A stretch of 64,000 nucleotides of DNA from Bretschneidera sinensis (GCA_023935145.1 CM043700.1:100420400-100484399), one strand, 5' to 3'. Shown: positions 44,366-56,164, counted from the stretch's first letter. The notes: a model not told the origin generated them from the letters alone. Numbers and translations: made by a program.

Positions 44366-45617
44366 TGATGAGTGCCAAATATTGCATATTTTGACCCCTT
44401 AATTTACATTTGTTAGCTTAGGAATGTGTTACTTTGAGTTGTTTTTCGTTGTTTTACAGGTTTACAAGCACTTGGAAAGGGGTTTCACTAAATTACTAGA
44501 ATTGCCTTACAGATCAGTCATCTTTGTGGATTAAACTGTATTGATTCAGAAAGAACCAGGAGATGACCAATATATGTTTACAAATATCTGGATGTCTATT
44601 TTCTAGGGAATTTTACGGCTCGTTAATATGATTTTTCTAGAGAAAGTTATGGCAGTTTTAATAGACAAAGGTCAGGTTGTGCGGGATTTCAGCGTGGGCA
44701 GAAGTTTTGAAGGGCATGTGAAGGTTTAAATCCCATATCCCACATCGGTTGGAAACACATTCTATATCCACACATCCCACATCGGATTGGAAACACATTG
44801 CACTCATGGAGTTCCACTATAAAAACCCCATTTCACTTCATCAAAAAGGTGTGCAATCTGGAGGACTTATGCTAGTATTCTGGTGGATCTCGATGGCTTT
44901 GCTATGAAAACACCGCACAACAGCGAGTGGAATTTCTCCCAATATATAGTCAGTTTTAATTTATTTCTTTTTAGTTTTAAAGTTTAATGTTTAGTATTTT
45001 TATTGTGAACATTAGTTTCATAATTATGATAGGCTAAAATCTTCATCTAAGGTTGAAGATGGCCTCGCCATTGTTTGGCATAATGTTTTCAAGTTTGTTC
45101 ATACAATTCTGATATTTTTTGTATAAATGTTCTGTTCAATTATTTGAGTAAAATCTTATGATTGATTGCTTTTAAATTGTTCAATGGGATATTCCTTATG
45201 TTTCACCTGTCGGATACAGTAGATCATTCAAATTAGATTGGATATCCATTGTGATTTTTAAACGGATACATTAGATGGTTTTGGTTTAGTTTGGGTATTT
45301 ACTGTGATTTGTATAATGGTGGATTCATGGAATGATTTGATAGATTATTTTTATATAGAACATGAAAATATATGCTTTACTTTGGTGGGGTGGATTCAAA
45401 AACCTTAGTATTTTTATCATTTGCTTTAAACCAATTTAGTTTAAGTTTATATTTCTTTGCACAACATAATTCACAATTCGGAACTAGGTTAAAATAGGGT
45501 TAGTTTAGATAAAAATATATTTTCACAACGCAATTCCCTGTGGATTCGACCTCGCACTTGCACAACACTATATTGCAATCGACTCGTTCACTTGTGAGTA
45601 ATTTAAAACTCACAACA
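44366..45617 (+). repeat. 5' LTR of E
   Basis: 1252 bp, TGATGAGTGCC to CTCACAACA. The first 450 bp or so are like B; the rest (from about 44850) is A-like and unlike B. CCCACATC repeats precede TATAAAAA at about 44820. Confidence 0.92.
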
Positions 45618-45623
45618 AGTTTT

Positions 45624-45640
45624 TGGCACTATTGGTGAAG
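45624..45640 (+). other. primer-binding site of E, degraded
   Basis: TGGCACTATTGGTGAAG retains only the first half of the tRNA-Asp match (TGGCRCYRTTG), 6 bp after the LTR. Confidence 0.65.
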
Positions 45641-45799
45641 AGTTGTTTGGTTTGTGAAAATTAAATTTTTTTTCTGAATTGATTTTATTTTTCTACTAGT
45701 TTAGTTAGTACTTTTGTTTTACTTTTCTTTTGCAATTTTCTTTTAGTTTATTTGTTTCTATTTGCAATTACCCATAATAAATAAATAAAAATTTTAAAA

Positions 45800-46990
45800 A
45801 AATTGTTGATGAATCCAGCGCCGGTTCCATAGTCTTTAGAGGACACCCTCAAGGATTTCATGAAGATGACTGGCCAGTCCATCAATGCAGCCAATACATT
45901 CAAAGTTGATAGCTGTTCCATTTGTGCTAGCCCTATGCATTTAGCACATAATTGTCCATCTATGCCGGCTTTTTCCGAGTATCCCATGGAACAAATGAAC
46001 GCTTTCAATGACTATCGGTGGCAATCAAATGGATCTTACTTTGAGATATACAATCCAAGGTGGCGGAACCACCCTGATTTTTACGTAGAACCAACTGATG
46101 AATCAGGGAGGAGCCCCTCATCATACTTACAATCAATACCCTCTCGGATTTCCTCCACCAGTTCCAAGTTATGGTCGCTCAGCCCATCCAGCACCATCAC
46201 CCGCTTACCAAGCTCCAACTCAAGCACTAGCGTCGGTTTCACAGTCATTGGAGGACACCCTCAAGGATTTCATGAAGATGACCGGCCACTCCATTAGCGA
46301 AGTAAGGAGTGCGCAAATAGTAAACACCTAAGCGATTGCCAAGCTAGAGAGTCAAATGGATCAAATCGTAAGTCACGTGGGTGAAGAAAAGAAGGGAAAG
46401 TTCCCCAGTCAACCTGTGCCTAACCCGAAGGAACAATTTACGGTGGGAAATTCATTGACTCCTACGCATGGACAGGAACAAGTGCAGTTGATTACCACAT
46501 TTAGGTCTGGGAGACAAGTGAGCAATCAAGTGGAAGAGAACCCTGTTATGTAGCAAGTGCAAGAAAGTGGCAACAAGGAGAAGAGAGATGTTGAGCCATC
46601 TTCAGCCACACCTACTATTAAGGATCTTCCTGGGTCGTTTGTACTTAAAGCACCTTACCCTAAGAGATTACAAACGCCCAAGAAAAGGAGGGCAGTATGA
46701 AGACATTGTGGAGGCATGTTTTGCTCAGTTTGGAGAGGTTTGGATTTCGATAAGCTACTTGAGCAAGCAAATGCTATCTTGGAGTCTGCTCCTCAGGAGA
46801 ACAGTAAGACAGAGGAGACTGTGTGTGAATCAAGCATTGAGGACCCCCTGGAGGTATGCTTTGCTCAGTTTAGAGAGGATTTGGATTTGGATAAGTTGCT
46901 TGAGTAAGCAAATGCTACTTTGGAGTCTATTCCTTAGAAGAGTAGTGAGATGGAGGAAAACACAGCACCTGAACCCCCCAAGAAGGACTT
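45800..46990 (+). pseudogene. gag of E, internally rearranged, protease lost
   Basis: A-type Gag missing its whole capsid N-terminal part. It opens with the linker SLEDTLKDFMKMTGQSI (45832-45885) fused directly to the zinc knuckle CSICASPMHLAHNC (about 45918-45960, intact). It then runs through the usual Pro-rich part and meets SLEDTLKDFMKMTGHSI again at 46246-46296. The tail has EDIVEACFAQFG (the same protease-deletion join as A), LEQANAILESAPQ, then a second LEVCFAQFREDLDLDKLLE. Several frameshifts and stops. Confidence 0.85.
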
Positions 46991-47335
46991 AAGCCTTTAC
47001 CGGACAATCTTAAGTATAAGTTCCTAGGTCTAGCAGATTCTTTGCCTGTGACTATAGCTTCAGATTTGGTTGATGCTCCAGAGGAGAAATTATTGGACGT
47101 TTTAAGATAGTATAATGAAGCTATCGATTGGACTATTGAGGATATCAAGGGGATCAGCCCCTCGATGCTGATGCACAAGATACATTTGGGGGAGAATTCC
47201 AAGCCATTGAGGAAGCCACAGAGAAGGCTCAACCCAGCTATGCAAGAGGTTGTGAGGGCTGAAATGATAAAGTTGTTGAATGATGGATTCTACTGGTAAT
47301 TTCTCCAAGATTTCAACAAGATCACCAGGCACCTA
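46975..47335 (+). pseudogene. RT remnant of E
   Basis: Shifted-frame remains of the pre-RT and first RT part (PKRRLNPAMQEVV-like, EMIKLLN), then a jump to 'DGFYW*FLQDFNKITRHLCN' and to the 3' UTR motif TCTAGCTGAAAACTTTAAAC. The RT palm is gone. The final join is at the same point as in B (9921). Confidence 0.8.
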
Positions 47336-48719
47336 TGCAATTTGTGAATCTAGCTGAAAACTTTAAACTTAGTGCTCGTGGGAGGCACCCCATAACATAA
47401 CCTTTTTGTTTGTTTATTATTTTACATATTTCTTGTTACTGTTTATTTCTAGCGTTTCTTTGGTTTTTCAGTCTTTATTTTTCAGGGACAACGCGCACTT
47501 TAGTTCAAGTTTGGGGGTATGCTATGAGCCATGTCAGTCCAGCTAGTTCTCCATCTCCTAGGTCAGCTCTTTCCATATTATTCACACATTGGAGACAATG
47601 TGTTATTTAAGTTTGGGGATATGGGAGACACATTACACACATTTTGTCTTAATTTTTTGTTGTTTTTTCTTCGTTTTAAAGAAAAGATAAATGCATCTCT
47701 TGTTATTTTGAAATTTTGGTTGATCTAAACAATTTCTGTGATGTGATGTCATTGGTGAGCTTAAAATTTTGAACACATGATCTGATGATAAAGTTTTAAA
47801 ATTCAGTTACTTACTTTAGGCATTTGAGAATTCACATGTTTGATCTAATCTGACACGAGTACATAATTGTGTGAGGTATGACATGTGATTTTAATGTGTA
47901 TGTGTCCATGACTTAGCTAATTGGATAACTTATTAGATAAACACTTTGGCATAGAAAAGTATAAAAAAATATATTTATAATGATCATCAATAAACTTTCC
48001 ACTGAGTCACTGGACCTCTTGCCTCAGTAAGTAGTGAGTGTTCACGTTAAAAGGTGGGAATTTTATTCATAATGATCATTGAGAAACTTTCTGCTGAGTA
48101 ACTAGACCTCTGGCCTCAGTAAGCAGTGAGTGTTCACGTCAAAAGGTGGGAAGTTTGCTTGGTAGCAGTAAGGCCAGTTTAGTTTCATAGCCTTTTTTAC
48201 TCGAGTTAGTAAGTCCTTAGGGGTGTCTTTATACCTAATGCCCTAAAACTATCTGGTTTGGGAGTCATTGACTCAACACTTGCTACATGGGTCAATTAGA
48301 AAGCTTAAGAGAACTAAACATAGCAGAGCCTTATAATAAATAAAAAAAAGGAGAGAAGAAAATAAATTATGCCATTTTTGTTCATTCTGATGAGAAATTT
48401 AGTGAATCTTGAGATATGGAGACATTACTTATTGTAGTTATTTGGAAGCTTCATTTTTATATGCTAATTCACTTTACATTGAGTCAGACTTGTGATGCCT
48501 TAGCCTGCCTTTTGTAAGTAATTAGATTTTAACATTTCTATTCATTGCGAAGATGGCTTTATCTTTTTAAGCTTTTTCATGAATGAATATCATGGTTTTG
48601 TGTGCTACTTAAATTTTTGGATACTATGAGTGATGAATTTATCTTTATGCTCTTTGTTTTTCGTTTAGTTTGTATTTTGCTTTGCTAAGGGACTAGCAAA
48701 ATGTAAGTTTGGGGGTATT
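47336..48719 (+). other. 3' untranslated region of E
   Basis: No ORF. AAGTTTGGGGGT (47508), ACACATTGGAGACAATGTGT (47584-47603), AAGTTTGGGGAT (47610), two tandem copies of the CACTGAG..CTCAGTAAG block (47996-48062, 48085-48153), the twin hairpin block (48211-48270), and the polypurine tract AAGTTTGGGGGTAT (48706-48719). Confidence 0.78.
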
Positions 48720-49980
48720 TGATGAGTGCCAAATATTGCATATTCTAACGCCTTAATTTACATTTTTTAGCTTAGGAATTTGTTACTTTGAGTTGTTTTT
48801 CATTGTTTTACAGGTTTACAAGCACTTGGAAAGGGGTTTCACTAAATTGCCAGAATTGCCTGTACAGATTAGTCATATTTGTAGATTAAACTGTATTGAT
48901 TTAGGAAGAACCAGGAGATGAACAATATATGCTTGGAAAGATAAGAATGTCTATTTTTTGGAGAATTTTATGGCTCGTAAATATGATTTTTCTAGAGAAA
49001 GTTATGGCGGTTTTAGTAGACAAAGGTCAGGCTATGCGAGATTTCAGCGTGGGCAGAAGTTTTGAAGGGCATGTGAAGGCTTAAATCCCACATCCCACAT
49101 CGGTTGGAAACACATTCTATATCCACATATCCCACATCGGATTGGAAACACATTGCACTCATGGAGTTCCCCTATAAAAGCCCCATTTCACTTATAAAAA
49201 AGGTGTGCAATCTGGAGGACTTCTGCTAACATTCTAGTGGATCTCGAAGGCTTTGTTACCAAGAGGGGAAGCATCGCACAAAAGCGAGTGGAATTTCTCC
49301 CAATATATAGTCAGTTTTAATTTATTTCTTTTTAGTTTTAAAGTTTAATGTTTAGCACTTTTATTGTGAACTTTAGTTTCATAATTATGAGAGGCTAAAA
49401 TCTTCGTCTAAGGTTGAAGACGAAGCCTCACCATTGTTTGGCATAATATTTTGAGATTTGTTCATACAATTCTGATATTTTTAGTATAAATGTTTTGTTC
49501 AATTATTTGAGTAAAATCTTATGATTGATTGCTTTTAAATTGTTCAATTGGATATTCCTTGTATTTCATCTATCGGATATAGCAGATCATTCAAATTAGA
49601 TTGGATAACTATTGTGATTTTTAAATGGATACATTTGATCGTTTTGGTTTAGTTTAGGTATTTGCTGTGATTTGTATAATGGTGGATTCATGGAATGATT
49701 TGATAGATTATTTTTATATAGAACATGAAAATATATGCTTTACTTTGATGGGGTGGATTCAGAAACCTTAGTATTTTTATCGTTTGCTTTAAACCAATTT
49801 AGTTTAAGTTTATATTTCTTTTCACAATATAATTCACAATTCGGAACTAGGTTAAAATAGTGTTAGTTTAGATAAAAATATTTTTTCACAATGCAATTCC
49901 CTGTGGATTCGACCTCGCACTTACACAACACTATATTGCAAACGACTCGTGCGCTTGTGAGTAATTTAAAACTCACAACA
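48720..49980 (+). repeat. 3' LTR of E
   Basis: 1261 bp, TGATGAGTGCC to CTCACAACA; matches 44366-45617 with scattered differences. TATA box (CCCCTATAAAAG) at about 49170. Confidence 0.93.
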
Positions 49981-49985
49981 ATTAA

Positions 49986-50425
49986 CTTAACACTCATTAC
50001 ATGGGTTAATAAGAAAGCTTAAACGAACTAAACATGGCAGAGCCTCACAATAAAAGAAAGAAGAAAATAAAACTATGCCATTGATTGTTCATTCTGATAG
50101 GAAATTATGTGAATCTTGAGACATGGGGACATTGCACATTGGAATTATTTGGAAGCTTCATATTTATGTGCTAGTTCACTTTACACTGATTTGAGCTTGT
50201 GATGCCTTAGTCGGTCTTTTGTAAGTAATTAGATTTTAACATTTCTATTCATTGCAAAGATAGGTTAATTTTTTCAAGCTTGCTCATGAATGAATATCAT
50301 GGTTTTGTATGATACTTAAATTTTTGGATACCACGAAAGATGGATTTATCTTTGTGTTCTTTGTTTTTCATTTAGTTTTTAGTTTCGTATTGCTAAGGGA
50401 CTAGCAATATGTAAGTTTAGGGGTG
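49986..50425 (+). other. 3' untranslated region of A, second part, with polypurine tract
   Basis: Continues the A UTR after E: TTAACACTCATTACATGGG, GCTAAGGGACTAGCAATATG, then AAGTTTAGGGGTG (50413-50425) directly before the 3' LTR. No ORF. Confidence 0.8.
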
Positions 50426-51550
50426 TGATAAGTGCTTAAATATTCATATTTAAGCCCCTTAATTTATATTTGTTAAGCTCTTAGTTTATGTTATTTCATC
50501 CTATTTTATCTCCTTTATATGTTTACTGTGTTTTTCTAGGTTTTTGGAGCATTATGGAATTATCCGGCTTAAAGATCAAAATGTGAAGGCTTAAATCCCA
50601 CATCCCACATCCCACATCCCACATTAGTTGGAAACACATTCTACATCCCACATCCCACATCGGTTGGAAACGCATTGCACTTATGGAGTTTCCCTATAAG
50701 AGCCCCATTTCACTTCATCTTCAACGGTGTGGATCTCGAAGGCTTTGCTATCAAGAAGGGAGAGCGCCGCACAGCAAAAACAAAAAGAAGAAAAAACAAA
50801 GAGGAGTTGCAAGTGTAATTTATTTCTCAATGTATTTTCAACTTTAGTTTATTTCTTTTGTGTTTTAAAGTTTAATGTTTAGCACTTTAATTGTGACATT
50901 TATTTTCATAATAATGAGAGGCTAAAATCTTCATCTAAGGTTGAAGATGAAGCCTCGCCATTGATTAGCATTATATTTTCATATATGTTCGTACGATTCT
51001 GACTTTTTGTATTGATGTTCTATTTCAGTTCAATTGTTTGAGTAAATTCTTATGATTGATTGTTTTGTTTATAAACTGTTCAAATTGGATATTCGATGTG
51101 TTTCATCTGACGGATACATTGAATCGTTCAAATTAAATCGGATATCCACTGTGATTTGTAAATTAAACGGATACATTGGATGACTTGATTTAATTAGGAT
51201 ATTCGTTGTGATTTCTATATCGATGGATTCATGGAATTATTTGATAAATTACTTCTATATATAACATAAATAGGATGTAATTGCTTGTCGGTTGTAGGAA
51301 CAAAAATCATGAAAATATATTCTTTAATTTGGTGGGGTGGATTCAGAAACCTTAGTGCTTTTATCATTTGTTTTAAATCAATTTAGTTTAGTTTATATTC
51401 TTTGCACGACACAGTTCGAAATTCGAAACTAGGTTAAAATAGGTTTAGTTTAGATTAAAATCTATTTTTGCGACGCAATTCCTTGTGGATTTGACCTTGC
51501 ACTTGCACACACTATATTGTAAACGACTCGTGCGCTTGCAAGTAATTCAA
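50426..51550 (+). repeat. 3' LTR of element A
   Basis: Starts TGATAAGTGCTTAAAT and runs about 1125 bp to AAGTAATTCA, where the expected ending (as in E, CTCACAACA) is missing, so the outer end looks truncated. A 7-bp repeat (CCCACAT) is expanded at 50594-50672 ahead of CCCTATAAGAG (50694). Confidence 0.85.
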
Positions 51551-52130
51551 AAAATGATGTTACCTCAAAGATTTGTTGGTAAAGTAAGCGGTGGTTTTAG
51601 TAAATAATTCTTTTGCTAATATATATGTAAATATTATGACCCCCTACTTATTATGTAATTATATGATGTGATAGGCCTAGTGAGGGGCGATGTGATTCGC
51701 CTAGTAAGAGACGATATGACTGGCCCAGTGAGGAGTGATATGACTAGCCCAGTGAAGGGTGATGTGATTGGCCTAATAAGGGGCAATGTGATTTGATTAG
51801 CCTAGTAAAGGGCAATATGATTTGATTGCCCAGTGAGAGGCATGGTTTATTTTAACTCCTGGTTTCATGTTTTAAATTTATTTCCACTAAACTTTATTTG
51901 ATATTTAAAGTGGAAAAATGCTTTCTCGTGTTGGATAAGTGGTTTTCTTGATTTATACAAGCTTTTTGATATGTATTTTCCTAAAATATTGCTTATTTTA
52001 AAGCGCGGTTGAAAATTTTTGTTGTTGATTTGCAAAAGTGACCTTTTTGCTAGTATATAAATGTCCCTAGCCTACTTTTTTATGGAATTTTATGATGCAT
52101 GTAGAGAATCTGTAGACGTGGTTTTATCTA
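51551..52130 (+). other. unassigned AT-rich stretch between A and pol remnant I
   Basis: No ORF or LTR boundary recognised. It holds the minisatellite at 51665-51841. From 52050 it has TAGTATATAAATGTCCC, a possible TATA element. It may be the LTR or leader of element I, but I cannot show that. Confidence 0.4.
51665..51841 (+). repeat. minisatellite, 24-bp unit, about seven copies
   Basis: Direct repeats of GATGTGATNGGCCTAGTGAGG with GGC: five units of 24 bp, then two longer ones (29 and 28 bp, each with an added GATTTGATT-like segment). The units differ from one another by 2-6 bases, so the array is old. Confidence 0.9.
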
Positions 52131-52960
52131 CAAGTGGAAGTACCTTTTAAGAGACTTACACCTATAGAAATGAAGCTAAGAAAGGATAAAGTCTTTGTTA
52201 TAATTGTGATGAAATGTTTACACCTACTCGCAAATGTAAAAATCAATTTCTCTTATTAATAGTTAAATATGAACCATAGACTATAGAAGAGGAGTATGTT
52301 GAAAAAACTGTTGATCAAGATCAAGCAATTGAAGTTTCTAGCATTAGTTTAAATTGTCTTGCTAATCAATCTAGCCCCAGTACCATTAAAATTAATGGAG
52401 AAGATTCAAGTGCTCATTGATAATGGAAGCACTCACAATTTTGTGCAAGATAAAGTTGCCAAGATGCTCGGATGGGCTATCAGACCTTCAGAGTTCAAAT
52501 TGGCAATGGTTAGTACCTTACTTGCTGTAACTGGTGTAGTCAAGTAGTTTTATATCTACAACACAACATGTTTACTTTATATGTGTTTTTATTGCCTATC
52601 GAAGGATCTGATTTAGTATTGGGCATTCAATGGCTTGAGTTACTTGGGCCAATTTTAATTGATTATAAACAACAAACCCTGGACTTTGAAAGGCAAGGTA
52701 ATAAGGTTTATTTAGTAGGGGAACCTCAACATATAAATTTAAGGTGCTTAAAGAAGTTAACAATTACAGAAGAAATAGCTTCTTACTTTCAATTAAAACA
52801 AGTTGTTTCTTTAGCTAGCTCCTATTGTTATTCTTAAGGATATCACAGAGTTACTAAAGAAATACCATGTTGTATTTGAAAAACCTAGCAAGTTATCTCC
52901 AACTAGAGATTTTGACCATCAAATCCATTTATAACCTGGTTCAAGACCTGTAAATGTGAA
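52131..52960 (+). pseudogene. zinc knuckle and protease of gypsy element I
   Basis: LCYNCDEMFTPTRKC at about 52195-52235 is a Gag zinc knuckle with the His ligand replaced. The protease follows: KIQVLIDNGSTHNFVQDKVA (D-N-G-S where D-S-G is usual), then, after stops and a frame change at 52545, IEGSDLVLGIQWLELLGPI, DYKQQTLDFERQG. This is the pattern of chromovirus-type gypsy elements, not Athila. Most of Gag is missing. Confidence 0.85.
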
Positions 52961-54200
52961 GCTATATAGATACCTTTAATTTTAGAAGCATGAGATAGAA
53001 AAGCTGGTGCAAGAGATACTTAACGCTGGATTGATTAGCCCTAGCTATAGTCCCTTTTCTTCACTAGTACTCTTAGCAAAGAAAAAGGATACGTCATGGA
53101 GATCTTTATTGATTATAGAGCCTTGAATTCAATCACTGTTAAGGACAGGTTTCCCATTCCTACTATTGTTGAACTTCTAGATGAACTTTATGGGGCATTG
53201 CTTTGTTCCAAGCTTGACCTTAAAGCTGGCTATCACCAAATCAGAGTTAAACCTGGATATATAGAGAAGACTGATTTTAGAACTGAAGGGCACTGTGAAT
53301 TTGTGGTCATGCCTTCTAGTTTAACTAATGCACCCTATACTTTTCAAGGAACTATGAATACTTTATTTAAACCATATTTGAGAAAGTTTGTTATTGTCTT
53401 CTTTGATGATATCTTGTATTATAGTAGTACAATGGAAGACCATGTGACTCATCTAGAAGTGGTTCTTGAATGCTTGAGTGTTAACCAATTAATTTCCGAA
53501 ATGAGTAAACGCAGTTTTTATCAGTCTTCTATAAACTATCTGGGACATATTGTGTGTTCTTAAGGAGTACAACCTGATCCTAACAAAATTGAGGTGATGT
53601 TACAGTGACCACCACCATTAACCTTGAATAAGCTAAGAGGGTTCTTAGGACTTATTGGCTATAACAGAAGATTTGTGAAGAGCTATGCTAACATAGCAGC
53701 CCCTTTGACCAGCCTTTTAAAGAAATATGCTTTCAATTGGAAACAAGAAACGCAATAGGCCTTTAATGATTTTAAAAAAAACTATGACTAAGGATCTTGT
53801 ACTGGCCTTACCTTACTTTAACATGGTATTTGTAGTAGAAACATATGCTTCAAATGTAGGAATTGGAGTAATGTTGATGCAGCTGCTCCACCCTGTAGAT
53901 TTTTACAGTAAAAATATCAGTCTTAAGATGACAGTGTCTTCAGCATATGTCAAAAAGTGAAGACAGTACTTGCTGGGAAGGAAATTTGAAATTCATATTG
54001 ACCACAAGGCATTAAGAAGTCTAATATGTCAGGTTATTTAAACCCCTAAGCAACAACACTATCTTAACAAATTGCTAGGATTTTACTATGAAATTTTTTT
54101 ATAAACCATGGAGAGAAAATGTTGTTGCAGATGCATTGTCCAAATTACCTTCAACTGGTGAATCTATGGTTTTCACTCCAAGTAATTTAAAAGAAAGTAC
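52961..54200 (+). pseudogene. reverse transcriptase and RNase H of gypsy element I
   Basis: [72 protein letters not shown], catalytic FFDDILYYS (about 53400-53426) and INYLGHIVCS, then a stop. KLRGFLGLIGYNRRFVKSYA ends RT. RNase H: FVVETYASNVGIGVMLMQ (the first Asp of 'ETDAS' is lost) and HPVDFYSKNIS; the rest is in shifted frames to about 54160. At least eight lesions. Confidence 0.88.
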
Positions 54201-54399
54201 CCATAGTGAGCTTCTCATATTTATTTCTTATCCATTTTTTTATATATGATTTGAAAACAGAAAATATAGTTGATAAGAAACTAGTAGCCTTGCATCAGTA
54301 GGTCAGTAAGGATACTTGTCCTACAGGATACTCAGTCAAGCAAGAGTTATTATTTTATAATAATAATTTTTGGTCCTTAGTTTTACTTCCCAACTCAGA

Positions 54400-54900
54400 T
54401 TAAAGGTTTTGGAGGAATTCCATACTTCACTTATTAGAGGACACAATGATGTTCTTAGAACTCTTATGAGGATTTGTGCAAACTTCTTTTGGAAGATTAT
54501 GAGGTAAAACACCAAACAATTTATGAAGCAATGCTTGATTTTCCAGTAAACAAAGTATTCTCCTACCTTGCTTTATGGATTACTACAGCCTATACATGTC
54601 CTTAAGAGAGTTTGGGACGATATTTTCATGGATTTCACAACTGACTTATCTGTTGTCCATGGTCATTCAGTCATTATGGTTGACATTGATAGATTGACTA
54701 AGTATGCCCAATTTGGAGCCTTTTCTAGCACTTTCACTAGCCAAAAGGTGGCTAAATGTTTTTATGAGATGGTGGTCAAGCTATATGGATTGCCTAAATC
54801 CATTGTATCTGATAGAGATAAGGTCTTTACGAGCTAGTTTTGGAGGTAGTTATTCAAATACAGTGGCACTACTCTGTATTTAAGTTATACTTACCATCCA
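54400..54900 (+). pseudogene. integrase of gypsy element I, cut by H
   Basis: GLLQPIHVLKRVWDDIFMDF (first Asp), VIMVDIDRLTKYAQFGAFSS, KLYGLPKSIVSDRDKVFTS (second Asp), stop, FWR*LFKYSGTTLYLSYTYHP. The sequence ends at CATCCA, where LTR H begins, in the middle of the catalytic core. The Glu region should lie beyond the far end of H, outside the window. Confidence 0.88.
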
Positions 54901-56164
54901 TGATAAGTGCTTAAATAGTCATATTTAAGCCCCTTAATTTACACTTGTTAGACTCTTTACTTATCTATTTTAGTAGATTATACTTCACTTTCATGTGTTG
55001 TGTGTTTTTCACAGGTCTTGGACAAAAAGATAACAAAATGGAGCTTTTAGAAGCAAAAAGTGAAGTTCTGCCCTCTAGCAAGGTGCGCTCGAGCGCACCC
55101 CTCTTGAGATCAAGCGCACTTGAAGAAGGCTCGAGCGCATATATACGATCGAGAGCGTCCCGCATATGCTCGAGCGCAATTACTCCAGAGGAGACAGAAC
55201 CAGAATTAGAAAGATGTCTTCCGACTCCAAAACGGAATTAGGGTTTTGTGACACCATGAAGACCCTATAAATAGCCCTGTAAAAACACATAACACACACC
55301 TTTTGTTCTAGACTCGAAGTAGAGAGCTTAGGAGAAGAATTGACGACTCATCTCCCGAGTCCTCTGCGGTTTTAGTTTTCTGTTTTTATGTTTAGCATGT
55401 TTACTTTACTTAGCATGTGTAACTAAACTCCTCTAGGGCTTGATTGAAGCCCTAGTTATGCTTTACCACACATTAATTCATTGATTATCTTTGCTATAGC
55501 CTTGTTAGAGTATTTAACTTGATTAATATTTGTTTATATTTACATTCCTCATATGTATGTGCCTGATCAATGTATGCATGTGGTATGGATAGGTTAGTTG
55601 AATCAATTTGGATGACCGAGTCCTGGGTTCGACATTAGTAACAAGGGATATCCACACTGGATTCTCGGGTTAATCAACATGGAAAACCGGGAGCGGACCA
55701 AGCCCTAGGTCCCGGGTGGTTGTCAATCTCCACAGCCCTCATTCTCTCTTAAGGAACAACTCAGTATACACCCATGTTGAATCCCTTAAAGAGAGAAAAG
55801 AGTTAGAGTATACACCATGCCTAACTCATTGCATAGGGAGATCAATAGCCTAAGGTGTGGGCCAAGCCCTTAGGTTGACAACCATTAGATATTCATGATA
55901 AGGCTAGAGCATTGAAACCTTAGTAAGTGGGAAAGTATAATTAGTGGTGGATATCATAGCCCTATGTTCTCATTATTGTTATTCGCTCACTATCAACTGT
56001 TATTTCTCTTTTAACTTAAAGAAATTAGTTATAGATAGAAATTCACCAATCTCTGTGGAAATGATATCGCACTTGCACACTATGCTACCACAGACCTTAT
56101 GCATTTGCAAGTAAAACTAGAATGATTATTTGCATATTTATTTAGGTAGATAATCGCTCCAACA
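54901..56164 (+). repeat. 5' LTR of H
   Basis: 1264 bp, TGATAAGTGC to GCTCCAACA. GATCGAGCGCA-like array at 55083-55180, TATA box TATAAATA at 55266-55273. Nearly the same as the first 918 bp of the 3' copy, so a relatively recent insertion. Confidence 0.93.
55083..55273 (+). promoter_or_regulatory. LTR promoter of H: CTCGAGCGCA array and TATA box
   Basis: Five or six degenerate copies of TGCGMTCGAGCGCA, then TATAAATA 86 bp after the array. The 3' LTR repeats it at 63266-63378 with one extra motif (AGAACACGAGCACACTTG). Same family of motifs as in C. Confidence 0.6.

Larger units (their letters stand above)
44366..49980 (+). mobile_element. Athila-type element E, complete but non-autonomous (5.6 kb)
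   Basis: Two LTRs, a tRNA-Asp-like primer site, a rearranged A-type Gag, a short shifted RT remnant, a 3' UTR with hairpin modules and a polypurine tract, all between ATTAA duplications. Protease, the RT palm, RNase H and integrase are absent. Having moved as a unit, it must have used enzymes from a relative. Confidence 0.92.
5115..51550 (+). mobile_element. Athila-type element A: old host element split by B, F and E
   Basis: One plus-strand element of about 6.8 kb after removing the insertions. Pieces in order: gag 5115-6604, RT 23885-25113, RNase H and integrase 41829-43486, 3' UTR 43487-44365 and 49986-50425, 3' LTR 50426-51550. Each interruption is bounded by a 5-bp direct repeat (AGTCT, GAGAT, ATTAA), and the reading frame or homology resumes exactly across it. 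The 5' LTR, leader and first part of gag are missing; copia LTR K abuts at 5114. The protease domain is also missing. It must be older than every element inside it. Confidence 0.85.
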
